The notes under the pieces: generated by a model
The model's input: only the letters and a program-made list of their open reading frames with translations
Databases searched by the model: none
Told to the model about the DNA's origin: nothing
Translations under genes and position numbers: made by a program
Assembly: GCA_007115705.1 (NCBI GenBank)
Contig: QXEO01001034.1
Span: forward strand, 3,952,212 to 4,016,211
Reading direction: 5' to 3'
Length of the DNA: 64,000 nucleotides
Origin: Dactylis glomerata
Lineage: Eukaryota > Streptophyta > Magnoliopsida > Poales > Poaceae
Part shown: positions 23,048 to 32,637 of the stretch, one piece after another
Layout of the letters: every line of letters starts with the position of its first letter
How positions within the stretch are numbered: the first letter of the stretch is position 1

Positions 23048-23207
23048 TACTCCCTCCGTTTTAAAATATAAGATGTTTTAGCTTTATGAAGCAAATGTAT
23101 CTAGACATTTTTTAGTGTGTAGATTCATTTGAATAGACACTAAAAAATATCTAGATACATTTGCTTCACAGATCTAAAACATTTTATATTTTGAAAAGGA
23201 GGGAGTA
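23048..23207. mobile_element. Stowaway MITE, 160 bp
   Basis: Ends ACTCCCTCCGTTTTAAAATA and its inverse with flanking TA. The whole element is almost one palindrome, centred on TGTATCTAGACA-like halves with TTTTAGTGT in the middle. No coding capacity. Confidence 0.93.
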
Positions 23208-23334
23208 TAAAAGAAAACCTATTGCAGCTCGCCGCAGGATGGGATAGAGGCGACAAGATAGTTTGGCACAGACACAGTAACTGCAATCGAGATTTATATA
23301 GAGAAACTATATATAAGATACAAGGCATATAAAC

Positions 23335-24007
23335 CGATGCAAGCTAGACTGAAAGATAATACGTTCTTACAGGTTAGCATTAGTAGAATCTGCAGCAAAA
23401 AGGAGATACATAAAGATCCCCCGACCATCGCCTCCAAACATCTAGTGGAATAGAGAGAGAGAGAGAGAAAAACTTAATGGAGGAAGCTCCACCATGGAAT
23501 GAAATCTCACTGGAGGAATCAAAATCAGAAGTTCACATCCAACATACATCCAAAGTATGGATATACCTGCTGCAGCTCGCCGCAGGTCGAGACCAAGGTA
23601 ACGATGACCAAGTGGTCAGGGCTACATCGCCATCAAGATCTCCATTTCTAGATCGTATCCAACACTCTCCAGCGGCTCCTTTCTTCTCCTCTCCTCTCCA
23701 CGCCAAAGTCCAGTCACAAGTCACGCGTATTCCACACGCGGCTTGTAATAATATCTTTGTATTTATAGAATAGAATGAGATTGGAGGGAAGAGCCATCTA
23801 CTGTTTGACTGTTTGAGTATACTGAGAGGGAAAGGAGGGAGATGATCGGAGGGAGGAAAATGGCTGGCCTCGCATGACGCCCACAGAATCGCTGACATGG
23901 CTGCTACCCCGTAAACTGAGGCATGAAATTGATTGCTCCCGTCGTAACCTGAGTCATATGACCCCGTAAATTGAGGTATAATTATTGATTGTTTCGTGGG
24001 TTACTAC
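23335..24007. repeat. Unclassified repeat X, copy X1
   Basis: Begins AAGCTAGACTGAAAGATAAT and matches, in order, X2 (27666-29838 minus Helitron), X3 (29839-35790 minus insertions) and X4 (57360-58174). It contains the intact empty site TCCAACATACATCC that proves the Helitron at 27868. A minus-strand open frame (23533-23898) has no domain. X1 stops at a truncated Stowaway element at 24008. Confidence 0.7.
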
Positions 24008-24197
24008 TACTTCCTCCGTCCCGGTGTATAGGTCCTGCGCGTACCCTAAGTCGTCATTTTGATAAATATAATATAAATTTTACAATATAAAAATTATACC
24101 ACTAAAAAGTACATAATCTAAAGTTTCCAGTGATACATATTTTGTAGTATATATCTTAGATTATATTGATCAAAATGGCAACCTAGGGATACGCGCA
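24008..24197. mobile_element. Truncated Stowaway MITE
   Basis: Left end TACTTCCTCCGTCCCGGTGT is intact and the internal inverted part (ATCAAAATGGCAACCTAGGG near 24170-24190) is present. The terminal GGGACGGAGGGAGTA is missing, so the right end has been lost. Confidence 0.75.
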
Positions 24198-24270
24198 GCG
24201 AAGGTTGCAGCGAAGGTTCTTTACCTTCAAATATTAGACCATTACGGCATTTCCAAATCTCCAGATCAAA

Positions 24271-26497
24271 TTCAAGCAGCTTGGTAGTACTGAGATCTTA
24301 TTTCTATAAATGATGATGATATTTTACATAGAGTAACTGTTATGTAATACTGAAATAGCTAATGCACTCACCAATCTTCCATCCTGCAAGACCGACCATC
24401 CCTCATAAAAGATGTACCTGCTATATTCTTCTTCAATAACCTCCTACCTAATGTATCACATGCTATATAGTCGAACACAATCGTAGCCTAGGCATGAGAG
24501 GAAGGGTGAGCAATGGCAATTAGGATGGGCTGGGTTCGGCCGTTGCAATACATTGGGAATAGGAGGCACACAGAAACACATATTCTTATCTAGCTACTCT
24601 CCTTGCTGCCTCATGTGTCACAACTGTAGAGATAAATGACCACTTCCTTAAACCCCAAGGATAACTAGTCAAGGTGGCGCAACGACGAGGTGATTGTGAA
24701 GGATAGAGGCCACAGTGAGAACAACTGAGGCCATGAGGTTAGGGTGATATCTATCGTGGTCATTCAGTAATGTATTAGGAGATGAGCTATATCCTCTCCC
24801 TAAGGAGCACCTCTTTACCAAGTTTGATATGTGTTTGATTGTTTTAAGGTGTTCTTCTTGCCCATCTAATGGTTGTTCACTATGTCAAAAACTTGTGACA
24901 AGAACAAAATGTGCAAAGAAAAGAATAGAAACAATGCAGATTGCAAACACTAAAACTTTCCCGCTCTTGTACATTTAGATGCAAATTATAGCTGACATTC
25001 ATTTGGATTTTACGTGTCTCGACCCACTAGTTATTAGATAAAATTGGCCCATATGGGGTATTTCCTTGTATAGAGATCTGATGGGATCGTAACCATCAAT
25101 TGTAGTAGTGCATGTTCAATGCTACTAATATTTATTAATTTTCTCTCAAGGAGACTATTTCCACCATGTATTATCATGAACCAAACCAGTAATATGTTTG
25201 TCTCTCAATTTCTAGGTGCCGAAAAGCGTACATGTTCAACTCTTAAGATATTGGATCTCTCTAGGTGAGGACCCTCTGGCGGCTATTCCTCTTCGGACCG
25301 ATTGTCATGTTTTCAGGTTCTCTATCATTTTACTCACCAAACGGCTCACTGACAAATCACACCTCGTATTTCTTATCGCCCCTTGTCAGTTGCCTGTCTT
25401 GCCCATCCATGAAGGTGAGAATAACGTATGTACTAAACAAGTGGAAACTTGTATTATGTCTCAAATATCTCGGAAGTGTTAGTTGTATGTTATTTTTCTA
25501 GAAATCTTGGCCTCTGCATAAATTGATGTATATAGACATATTTTATTTATTATTCAAATTTCCTTGAAAAGCCAAGCAACAATGTCGAACAAGTCGACCA
25601 GAAAAACCAAGTCCGTCTAGATACAGGAGCTTCATCACCCTGCCACAAACCCTATGATGAGTGATTTTTTTTTTGAAAAGGGGAGCTATGTCTCGGCTGC
25701 TGCATTGAAGTGATTCACACATCTGCATAGTGACTGAAAGTCTGCAACAAATGAAAAATACATAACTCTACTGGGGCAACTTATAGAAGTGTAAGCATGG
25801 TTAAATCAACAACTACATGTTATAGACTATTACATATGCAACAACCTTTTGTTTATTAAATATTTAGCGATCATTTCCGGGTTCCATTGCCCCAATACAA
25901 GGGGAGCAAAGCTCCATCCATAGCCATAGTAGAAAAGAAAATGCAAACAACACAGTAGATTAGTGAGATAATTCCATAGGTTCATAGTTGTAGTTCAGAT
26001 CAACCACCACTTCAGATTTACTAATATAACCCCATTAAACACTAAGCAATTTATTTTATTCTATAGGCTCCACATAACAACACTAGCATGAAAACTTTCA
26101 ATGTACATTCACAATTGAATGGTGTGATTCCTGTGTCTCAAGATCACAAATAGTGCAATTCGTGCTTCTGAAAGCATTTATGAGTTAGAAAAAGTGATTC
26201 ACAAAGATTAATATACTCCTATTGCACTTATTCTTTAGATGAATCATGAGAGTACATCCTACTTATTCATCTAAAGAAAAAGTGATTCACAAAGCATATA
26301 TAAGCGCAATAAGCATTTATGAATCATGAGAGTACATCCTACTTATTGCGCTTAAACTGTAAAACTTCTTCTGAAACCCAGCTCTCTTCACTATTAAAGA
26401 AAACATTCAAGCTCCGGTGTCTTAAATGTCATATCAGATCTGGCCTAGTGATCCTTTGTCAGTACATTTTGTAACCCAGTTCTCCCTTACCATTGAA
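24271..26497. repeat. Unclassified 2.2-kb repeat V, copy V1
   Basis: Starts TTCAAGCAGCTTGGTAGTAC; the same start recurs at 26498 and 40313, so V1 and V2 are head to tail with a period of about 2227 bases. Landmarks in order: CAAGACCGACCATCCCTCAT, ATGGCAATTAGGATGGG, TCAATTTCTAGGTGCC (acceptor-like), and TCTTAAATGTCATATCAGAT. An 88-codon frame at 25216-25482 is shared with V3 but is not recognised. Near 26220-26350 a pair of direct copies of ATGAGAGTACATCCTACTTA is arranged with inverted CAATAAGC motifs. Confidence 0.75.
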
Positions 26498-27665
26498 TTC
26501 AAGCAGCTTGGTAGTACTGAGATCTTATTTATATAAATGATGGTAAGATTTTACATAGAGTAACTGTTACGTAATACTATAATAGCTAATGCACTCACCA
26601 ATCTTCCATTGTGCAAGACCGACCATCCCTCATAAAAGATTTACCTGCTATATTCTTCTTCAATAACCTCCTATCTAATGTATCACAAGCTATATATTCG
26701 ACCACAAATCGTAGTCTAGGCATGAGAGGAAGGGTGAGCAATGGCAATTAGGATGGGTTGGGTTTGGCCGGTGCAATACATTGGGAATAGGGAGCACGCG
26801 GAAACACATATCCTTGGCTTGCTACTCTGGTTGCTGCCTCATGTGTCACAACTGTAGATAGAAATGACCACTTGTTAAACCCCAAGGATAACTAGTCAAG
26901 GTGGCGCAATGACGAGATGATTGTGAAGGATAGAGGCCACAGTGAGAACAAGTGAGCCCATGAGGTTCTGCTGATATTAGGAGAACTCATGATATGAGGT
27001 TCTGCTGATATCTGTCGTGGTCTTTCAATAATGTATTAGGAGAAACCACGATACACAATTGAGGACGGAGCTGATTACCAAGTTGACTAATCAGATCAGC
27101 TCATTCATGAGCTATATCCTCTCCCTAAGGAGCACCTTGTTGGTAAATGTCCCCATAGTCTAAGAGGACCAATTGGAATGTGAAGTTGGCGTTAACCACT
27201 GCAAAGACCAATGAGCCATTTGATATGTGTTTGAAGGTGTTCTTCTTGCCCATCTAATGGTTGTTCACTATGTTGAAAACTTGTGACAAGACCCGGTCAA
27301 AAAAAAAACTTGTGACAAGAAAAAAATGTGCAAAGAAAGGAATAGAAACAATCCAAACTGCAAACACTAAAACTTTCCTGCTCTTGTACATTTAGTTGTA
27401 AATTATAGCTGACATTCATTTGGATTTTACGTGTCTGAACACACTAATTATTAGATAAAATAGACCCATATGGGATATTTCCTTGTACAGAGATCTGATG
27501 GGATCCTAACCATCAATTGTAGTAGTGCATGTTCAATGCTACTAATATTTATTGTTTCTATCTCGAGCCACCATATATTATCATGAGACAAACCAATAAT
27601 ATGATTGTCTCTCAATTTCTAGGTGCCAAAAAATGTACATGATCAACTCTTAGGATATTGGATCT
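26498..27665. repeat. Repeat V, copy V2 (truncated)
   Basis: Matches the first half of V1 at high identity and preserves the Helitron-free site CTTATTTATATAAATGATGG at 26524-26543. It is cut at 27665, where repeat X2 begins. Confidence 0.75.
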
Positions 27666-29838
27666 AGATGTAAGCTAGACTGAAAGGTAATACGTTCTTA
27701 CGGGTTAGCATTAGTAGGATCTGCAGCAAAAAGGAGATCCATAAAGATTTCCGCACCATTGCCTCCAAACATCTGGTGGAATAGAGAGAGAAAAAATTAA
27801 TGGAGAAAGCTCCACCATGGAATAAAATCTCACTCGAGGAATCAAAATATGAAATTCACATCCAACATCTTTACTATTGGTTTCGAGTTGGTGAAGGCAC
27901 TTTGCAAATACATCATTTGAATTCCGATTTTACCCCTAACCCAAAAAACAAATTACTAAAAATAGTACACAAATTAATCACGGTGAGGCAAAAAAGGCAA
28001 CCACACAATCAATCTTTATTAATACGTACAATAATTAGCCTAAACTTTAGGCCAACATTAACTACGAAAAATCATGGAAAATCGTTATCTCTTCTCTACT
28101 AATAAAACGGCTAGCGGATATGATGGTCGTGATATTATGGTACCTAAGAAAACCGATCGATGGCTTCGTGCGTTAAAAAGACCGTTCAGTAGGTTGCCTA
28201 CATCCTCGCTTCCACACGAAAAAAATGAACGTCGTCTCCAGGCCGGAAACTGAGGCCGTGCCTCCTCCAGTCCTCCTCCATTAGCACCCAAGCTCGCCTC
28301 CCGACGGCGGGCATACTTGGGTGTCCGTCAGGGCGCCTTCGTCCGTCATAATTCCTTCGTACGTGGCCCTGTGGTACCTCTTCTCCCCCGATCGAGAGGC
28401 ACCCACTAAAATACTGGATCGATCCGAAATCTTGAGCAAATCCCCATGCCACCGACATGGGGATAGGGTTCATTGATCCACGCCGCCGCCGCTCCTTCCG
28501 GCCGTGGGCGCCACGCCTCCCTCCGGTCCTAACACTCCCTGTTGTTGTCTGGAAACCACAAGTACAAGGATGAAGTACTATATTAGCGATCGAGTCTCCA
28601 ACATAACGCCCATAGCAATGTTCGCCCTGCGAGGCGCCGGCACCGGCGGCACATCACCCGTCTCTACCCTCGACCTCGGTGTCAGGCAGGCGACCGGCTA
28701 CCACGTCTCTTGAGGTTAAGGAGAAGGGGCCCAATGGCCAATGGCCACATGACGTCAAGTCAGGCCTGCTCAGAGTCGGTGGCCATGAGTGCCGTATCAA
28801 GTGCTAGCGGCCAACGAGTGGAACTAACAACAAACATGGCTATTTCTCCCTCTTTGTAATGCTTGTACAGAGCCATGCTAGCAAGACAGACGATGCCACT
28901 GGCGAGATGCGAGATCAGTATACTTGACATGGCCTGGAAGCCATCGTGAGCAACGGTTGCGGCACGGGAAACGCTTCACGGGTAGGGTGGTGGTGGAGTA
29001 GTCGAGCATAAATGACTGCCTTAGTTGGACAAAAGTGATGCAGCCTGGTACGACGGGCACAAGCTCTGATGTTACCATTGCCATGAGTATACTCATGGAA
29101 AGTATATGCATACACTGAGTAGAATTTTATTCGTATGAAGAGGTGAAGCAAGGTGAGTAGCATAAGCCATTCGATTATTCAGCCTAACTGCAACATCAAT
29201 CAAAAATAATAGGTACCGCATAGTCCCTACTTCACGTTAAATATCATTGTATAGCTCTGACACTAGCAAGGGGGGCAGAGATGTGTGTTCTTTTCTCAAA
29301 CAAGTGTGTGTTCGTTAATTGCAGGAAACATGTGTGCTAGCAAGGTGGAATAATCCACTTGCAGAAAAATTATTACTACCTCCATTCTAATTAACGTGAG
29401 CCAGTTTGATCTATAATTATGTATACGGAGGTATATAGGCACGTTCTAATGTATATCTACACAAAGTTGTGCCAATTTATTTGTAAGGGACGGAATGTTA
29501 AACACAATGCTGATAATTTTTAAGCTAGGCCACACTATGATAAAGTTTTAGTCTCAAGCTACATAGGTCAAGACAAAATTAATCTGATCAGGTAAGATGT
29601 CATTCATAATTAGAGCTCAGTACAATGCTGACTGACTCATAATGCTAATAATAAATTATCCGTAATAAAATAATATTGTATGTCCGTGGCAACGCACGGG
29701 TATTCAGCTAGTACATCCTAAGTATGGATACCTGCTGGAGCTTGCCGCAGGTCAGGACCAAGGGGACGATGACCAAGTGATCGGGGCTACATCACCATCA
29801 AGATCTCCATCTCCAGATTTCATCCAACACCCTCTGCA
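27666..29838. repeat. Repeat X, copy X2, split by a Helitron
   Basis: 27666-27867 and 29712-29838 together match X1. The second part stops within CATCCAACACCCT and is followed immediately by CTGCAGCAAAAAG, an early segment of X, so X2 and X3 are adjacent partial copies in the same direction. Confidence 0.7.
27868..29711 (+). mobile_element. Helitron, 1844 bp, with sequence-supported empty site
   Basis: Starts TCTTTACTATTGG after a host A and ends with a hairpin-forming GTGGCAACGCACGGGTATTC followed by AGCTAG before a host T. Joining the flanks TCCAACA and TACATCC gives the uninterrupted sequence in copy X1 at about 23540-23553, so the borders are supported to the base. A second Helitron-type 5' start, TCTCTACTAATAAAACGG, lies inside at 28093. 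GC-rich segments at 28220-28700 are probably captured host DNA without a recognised domain. No Rep/helicase is present; non-autonomous. Confidence 0.88.
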
Positions 29839-30500
29839 GCAAAAAGAAGATCCATAAAGCTTCCCCCACCACCGCCTCTAAACATCTGTTGGAATAGAGA
29901 GAAAAAACTTAAACATAAAAATGAAAAACAGAATGGAGGAAGCTCAACCATGGTGAAATCTCATTTGGGGAATCGAAATCAGAACTTCACATCCAAGATG
30001 CATCCAAAAATATGGACATACCTGCTGCAGCTCGCCGCAGGTCGGGATCAAGGTGACAATGAACACTAGTGGAAAAACGGGCTTCCATTCGTCCCATTTG
30101 TCTCGGACCAAATTCGATCCGTGGCTAAAGGGTCCATCAGTCCCGGTTCATTTGAAAATGTGGGCCAGGGGGCATTAGTCCCGGTTCAAAAGGGACCTTT
30201 AGTCCCGGTTTCATCTAACAGCCGGGACTAATGCCCCATGGCCCTTTAGTCCCGGCTCGTGGCACAAACCGGGACTAAAGGTTACTCTTTAGTCCCAGTT
30301 CGTGCCACGAGCCGGGACCAATGACCCGTTCAAACGAACCGCCCACTTCGCGCCAGTTATCGATCGACGACGCTTCGATATCGATCGACATTACGACGAC
30401 GCTTCGATATCGCGCGTGTGATTGGGAACCGGCGCCGGCGCACAAACTCGCCTGCATTCACATCTCATCGCCGACGTGCTCATCTTCCCTCTCTCTCTCA

Positions 30501-30510
30501 CTATATAAAG
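30501..30510 (+). promoter_or_regulatory. TATA box of the CACTA cargo frame
   Basis: CTATATAAAG preceded by a CT-rich run, 112 bases before the ATG at 30622. A pyrimidine-rich leader follows. This gives the exonuclease-like frame a plausible promoter inside the transposon. Confidence 0.55.
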
Positions 30511-30621
30511 CACTCATATTTGATCATCTAAAGCACACCATTAGCCTTCTTCTTCCCCAAAACATCTCCCACATCACCACCATACCGCCGGCGCCCGCGA
30601 GCTCTCTCTCCCTCGACGACA

Positions 30622-31350
30622 ATGGAGGAGCAACATTGGCCCCGGTCTCGGATCTACTACGTGGTCATCGAAGAGATGAACTTCACCATCACGGAGACTC
30701 TCCGTGCTTCGAGGGTGGAGAAGTGGATCCGCATGGTCAAGCGCCGGTTCCTCGACGACGCACCGGTCAAGTGCGTGGGCTTGGACTGTGAGTTCACCAC
30801 TCACGCGCACCCTCAACGTGCCATCGTCCTTCAACTCTCGGTGGAGTCCGAGATATTGGTCTTTTAAATTTGCAAGGCCAATGGCGTGCCGCAACTACTC
30901 AAGGACTTCTTGAAGGACACCACCATCAATTTTTGTGGTGCGGCTATCGACAACGATCTGCGCAAGCTAAGGCCATACGGAATTGTCATTCCGTCCGCGT
31001 ATGATCTTCAACAAGTTGTCCCAAACCCCACTAGCAAGCCAACGCCGAGTCTCTATGATTTGGCCAATGCTACTATTGGGACACATCTTGAGAAGAAGAA
31101 GAGGGACAACAAGAAGAAGAAGGACAAGAAGAAGAAGGAGAAGAAGTATAAGAAGAAGGGAGAAGAAGAAGAAGAAGAAGAAGATGATGAAGAAGATGAA
31201 CTAATTTTTGGTTGGAAAAAAGTTCCATTGAGCTTGAACCAACTAAAATATGCCGCTTTAGACGCTCGCCTAGGCTTTGAGATAGCTAGGAGATTCTGGA
31301 AGCTAAAGGGCTATAATAGCAATGTTGATCGTCTTAACCTTAATAATTAG
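30622..31350 (+). pseudogene. DEDDy 3'-5' exonuclease-like (WRN-exo type) frame with one nonsense codon
   Basis: A single uninterrupted frame of 243 codons except for TAA at 30865-30867 (codon 82). The three exonuclease motifs are present: Exo I as GLDCEF with Asp55 and Glu57; Exo II as AIDNDLRKL; Exo III as LKYAALDARL with the Tyr-x3-Asp spacing of the DEDDy class. This is the RNase D/Werner exonuclease fold acting on nucleic acid 3' ends. Between motifs II and III is a lysine-rich then glutamate-rich stretch (about codons 155-193) not usual for the family. It has no intron. It lies wholly inside the CACTA. As it stands the product would end before Exo II. It may be captured host sequence now decaying; readthrough or an intact copy elsewhere cannot be excluded. 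Confidence 0.82.
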
Positions 31351-31740
31351 GTGGATGATTATGTATGGAAAAATGTTGGATGAGCAATTGGAAAATGTAC
31401 TTCATTTGAGCCATATTGGATGAGTATGTTTGGAAAAATGTACTCCCTTTGTTTCGGTTAACAAAGTCTATTAATTTTCGAATTTGTGATTTTTCAAGTA
31501 TTTTGGCTTTTTTGAATATTTTAATCATCTAAAAATTAATAATTAAATTATATATAAAGATTATTTGAAATTCATTGGTGCTTATTATTCGTAATCATTG
31601 TTTCTTATTTTGTGAATTTATTTGGAATTTAAAAAAGTAATATTATATATTACCAAAGTGTATAGGTTAATAGAATTGGTAGCATACAACTATCAACAAG
31701 TCGCGAGCGCAGTCTTGGAAGCTAGTAGGGAAGGAATGGA

Positions 31741-31798
31741 GAAGTTAAGCGTGCTAAGGGTGGAGCAGTGTGAGGATGGGTGACCGACCGGGAAGTGA
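31741..31798 (+). pseudogene. 5S rRNA-like segment (3' half) in the CACTA
   Basis: GAAGTTAAGCGTGCT at 31741-31755 corresponds to the A-box part of the 5S internal promoter, and AGGATGGGTGACC at 31773-31785 to the C box, followed by GGGAAGT. The order and roughly correct spacing match the 3' half of plant 5S rRNA; the region between is diverged and the 5' half is not clear. It is not a functional 5S gene but may keep pol III promoter elements. Confidence 0.72.
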
Positions 31799-32637
31799 GG
31801 ACCACAAGTACTTGTAATTGATTTGAGATATAGAGTGAGAGCTATAAGTATCTAATTTGATATGAGATATGAGAATAGAGAAGATTAGATAATAGAGAAA
31901 TAGAGAAATAGAGAAATAAAGATAATACAGAAATTCCGAAATAGAAAATACAATTTTATTCCGAATGGACCTTTAGTCCCGGTCCCTGTTACGAACCGGG
32001 ACCAAAGGTCCTCCAGCCGCTGCACGTGCCCCGGGCCATGTGGAGGACCATTGGTCCCGGCTCGTAAGCAACCGGGACTAAAGGCTGGAGCCTTTAGTCC
32101 CGCATGGTTAGTCCCGGTTGCGGAAACCGGGATTAATGGGCTTTACAAACCGGGATTGAAGGCCTTTTTTCCACCAGTGGAACAAGTGATCGGGGATACA
32201 TCACCATCGGGATCTCCATCACTAGATTGCATCCAAGAGCCTACATCGCTCTCTCCTCTTCTCTCCTCGCTAAAGTCCAAAGTCACAAGTCACGCGTATC
32301 CCGCACGCGGCTTATGATAATGTCTTTGTATTTATAGGATGATAATGGAGAGAAGAGACTTCTCTATCTTCTATGTAGGCAGAAAGGAAGGAGATCAGGA
32401 GATGATCCGAGGGAGGAAAATAGATGGCCTCGCTAGACACCCACGGATCGCTGACATGGCTAAAACAAAGGCTAGCCTCGTAAAGTGAGGCATAATTAAT
32501 CAGTGGAACCACCTATGAGTCATCTAACCTTGAAAATTGAGGTATAATTATTGATTGCTTTGTGAGTTGCCTCCGATGGGCTATCCACGCCTAAATTAGT
32601 GCGGCCACTAGCTAGAGGCTTCCACGATTTAGTCATA

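Larger units (their letters stand above)
30064..32179. mobile_element. Non-autonomous CACTA (En/Spm) element carrying cargo
   Basis: Ends CACTAGTGGAAAAACGGGCT and, inverted, CACTGGTGGAAAAAAGGCCT, flanked by the 3-bp duplication GAA at 30061-30063 and 32180-32182. Subterminal TTTAGTCCCGG repeats in both orientations fill 30110-30330 and 31965-32150. There is no transposase; instead it carries a promoter, an exonuclease-like frame and a 5S rRNA-like segment. Ends and subterminal repeats match those of the large CACTA at 58175, which could be a source of transposase. Confidence 0.92.

Noticed and set aside
25216..25482. 88-codon frame shared by V1 and V3 (46531-46836)
   Set aside because: A second overlapping frame is at least as well conserved between the copies, so protein-level selection is not supported; no domain is recognised.
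31741..31798. Functional 5S rRNA gene
   Set aside because: Only the 3' half is recognisable and the middle is diverged, so it cannot fold as 5S rRNA.
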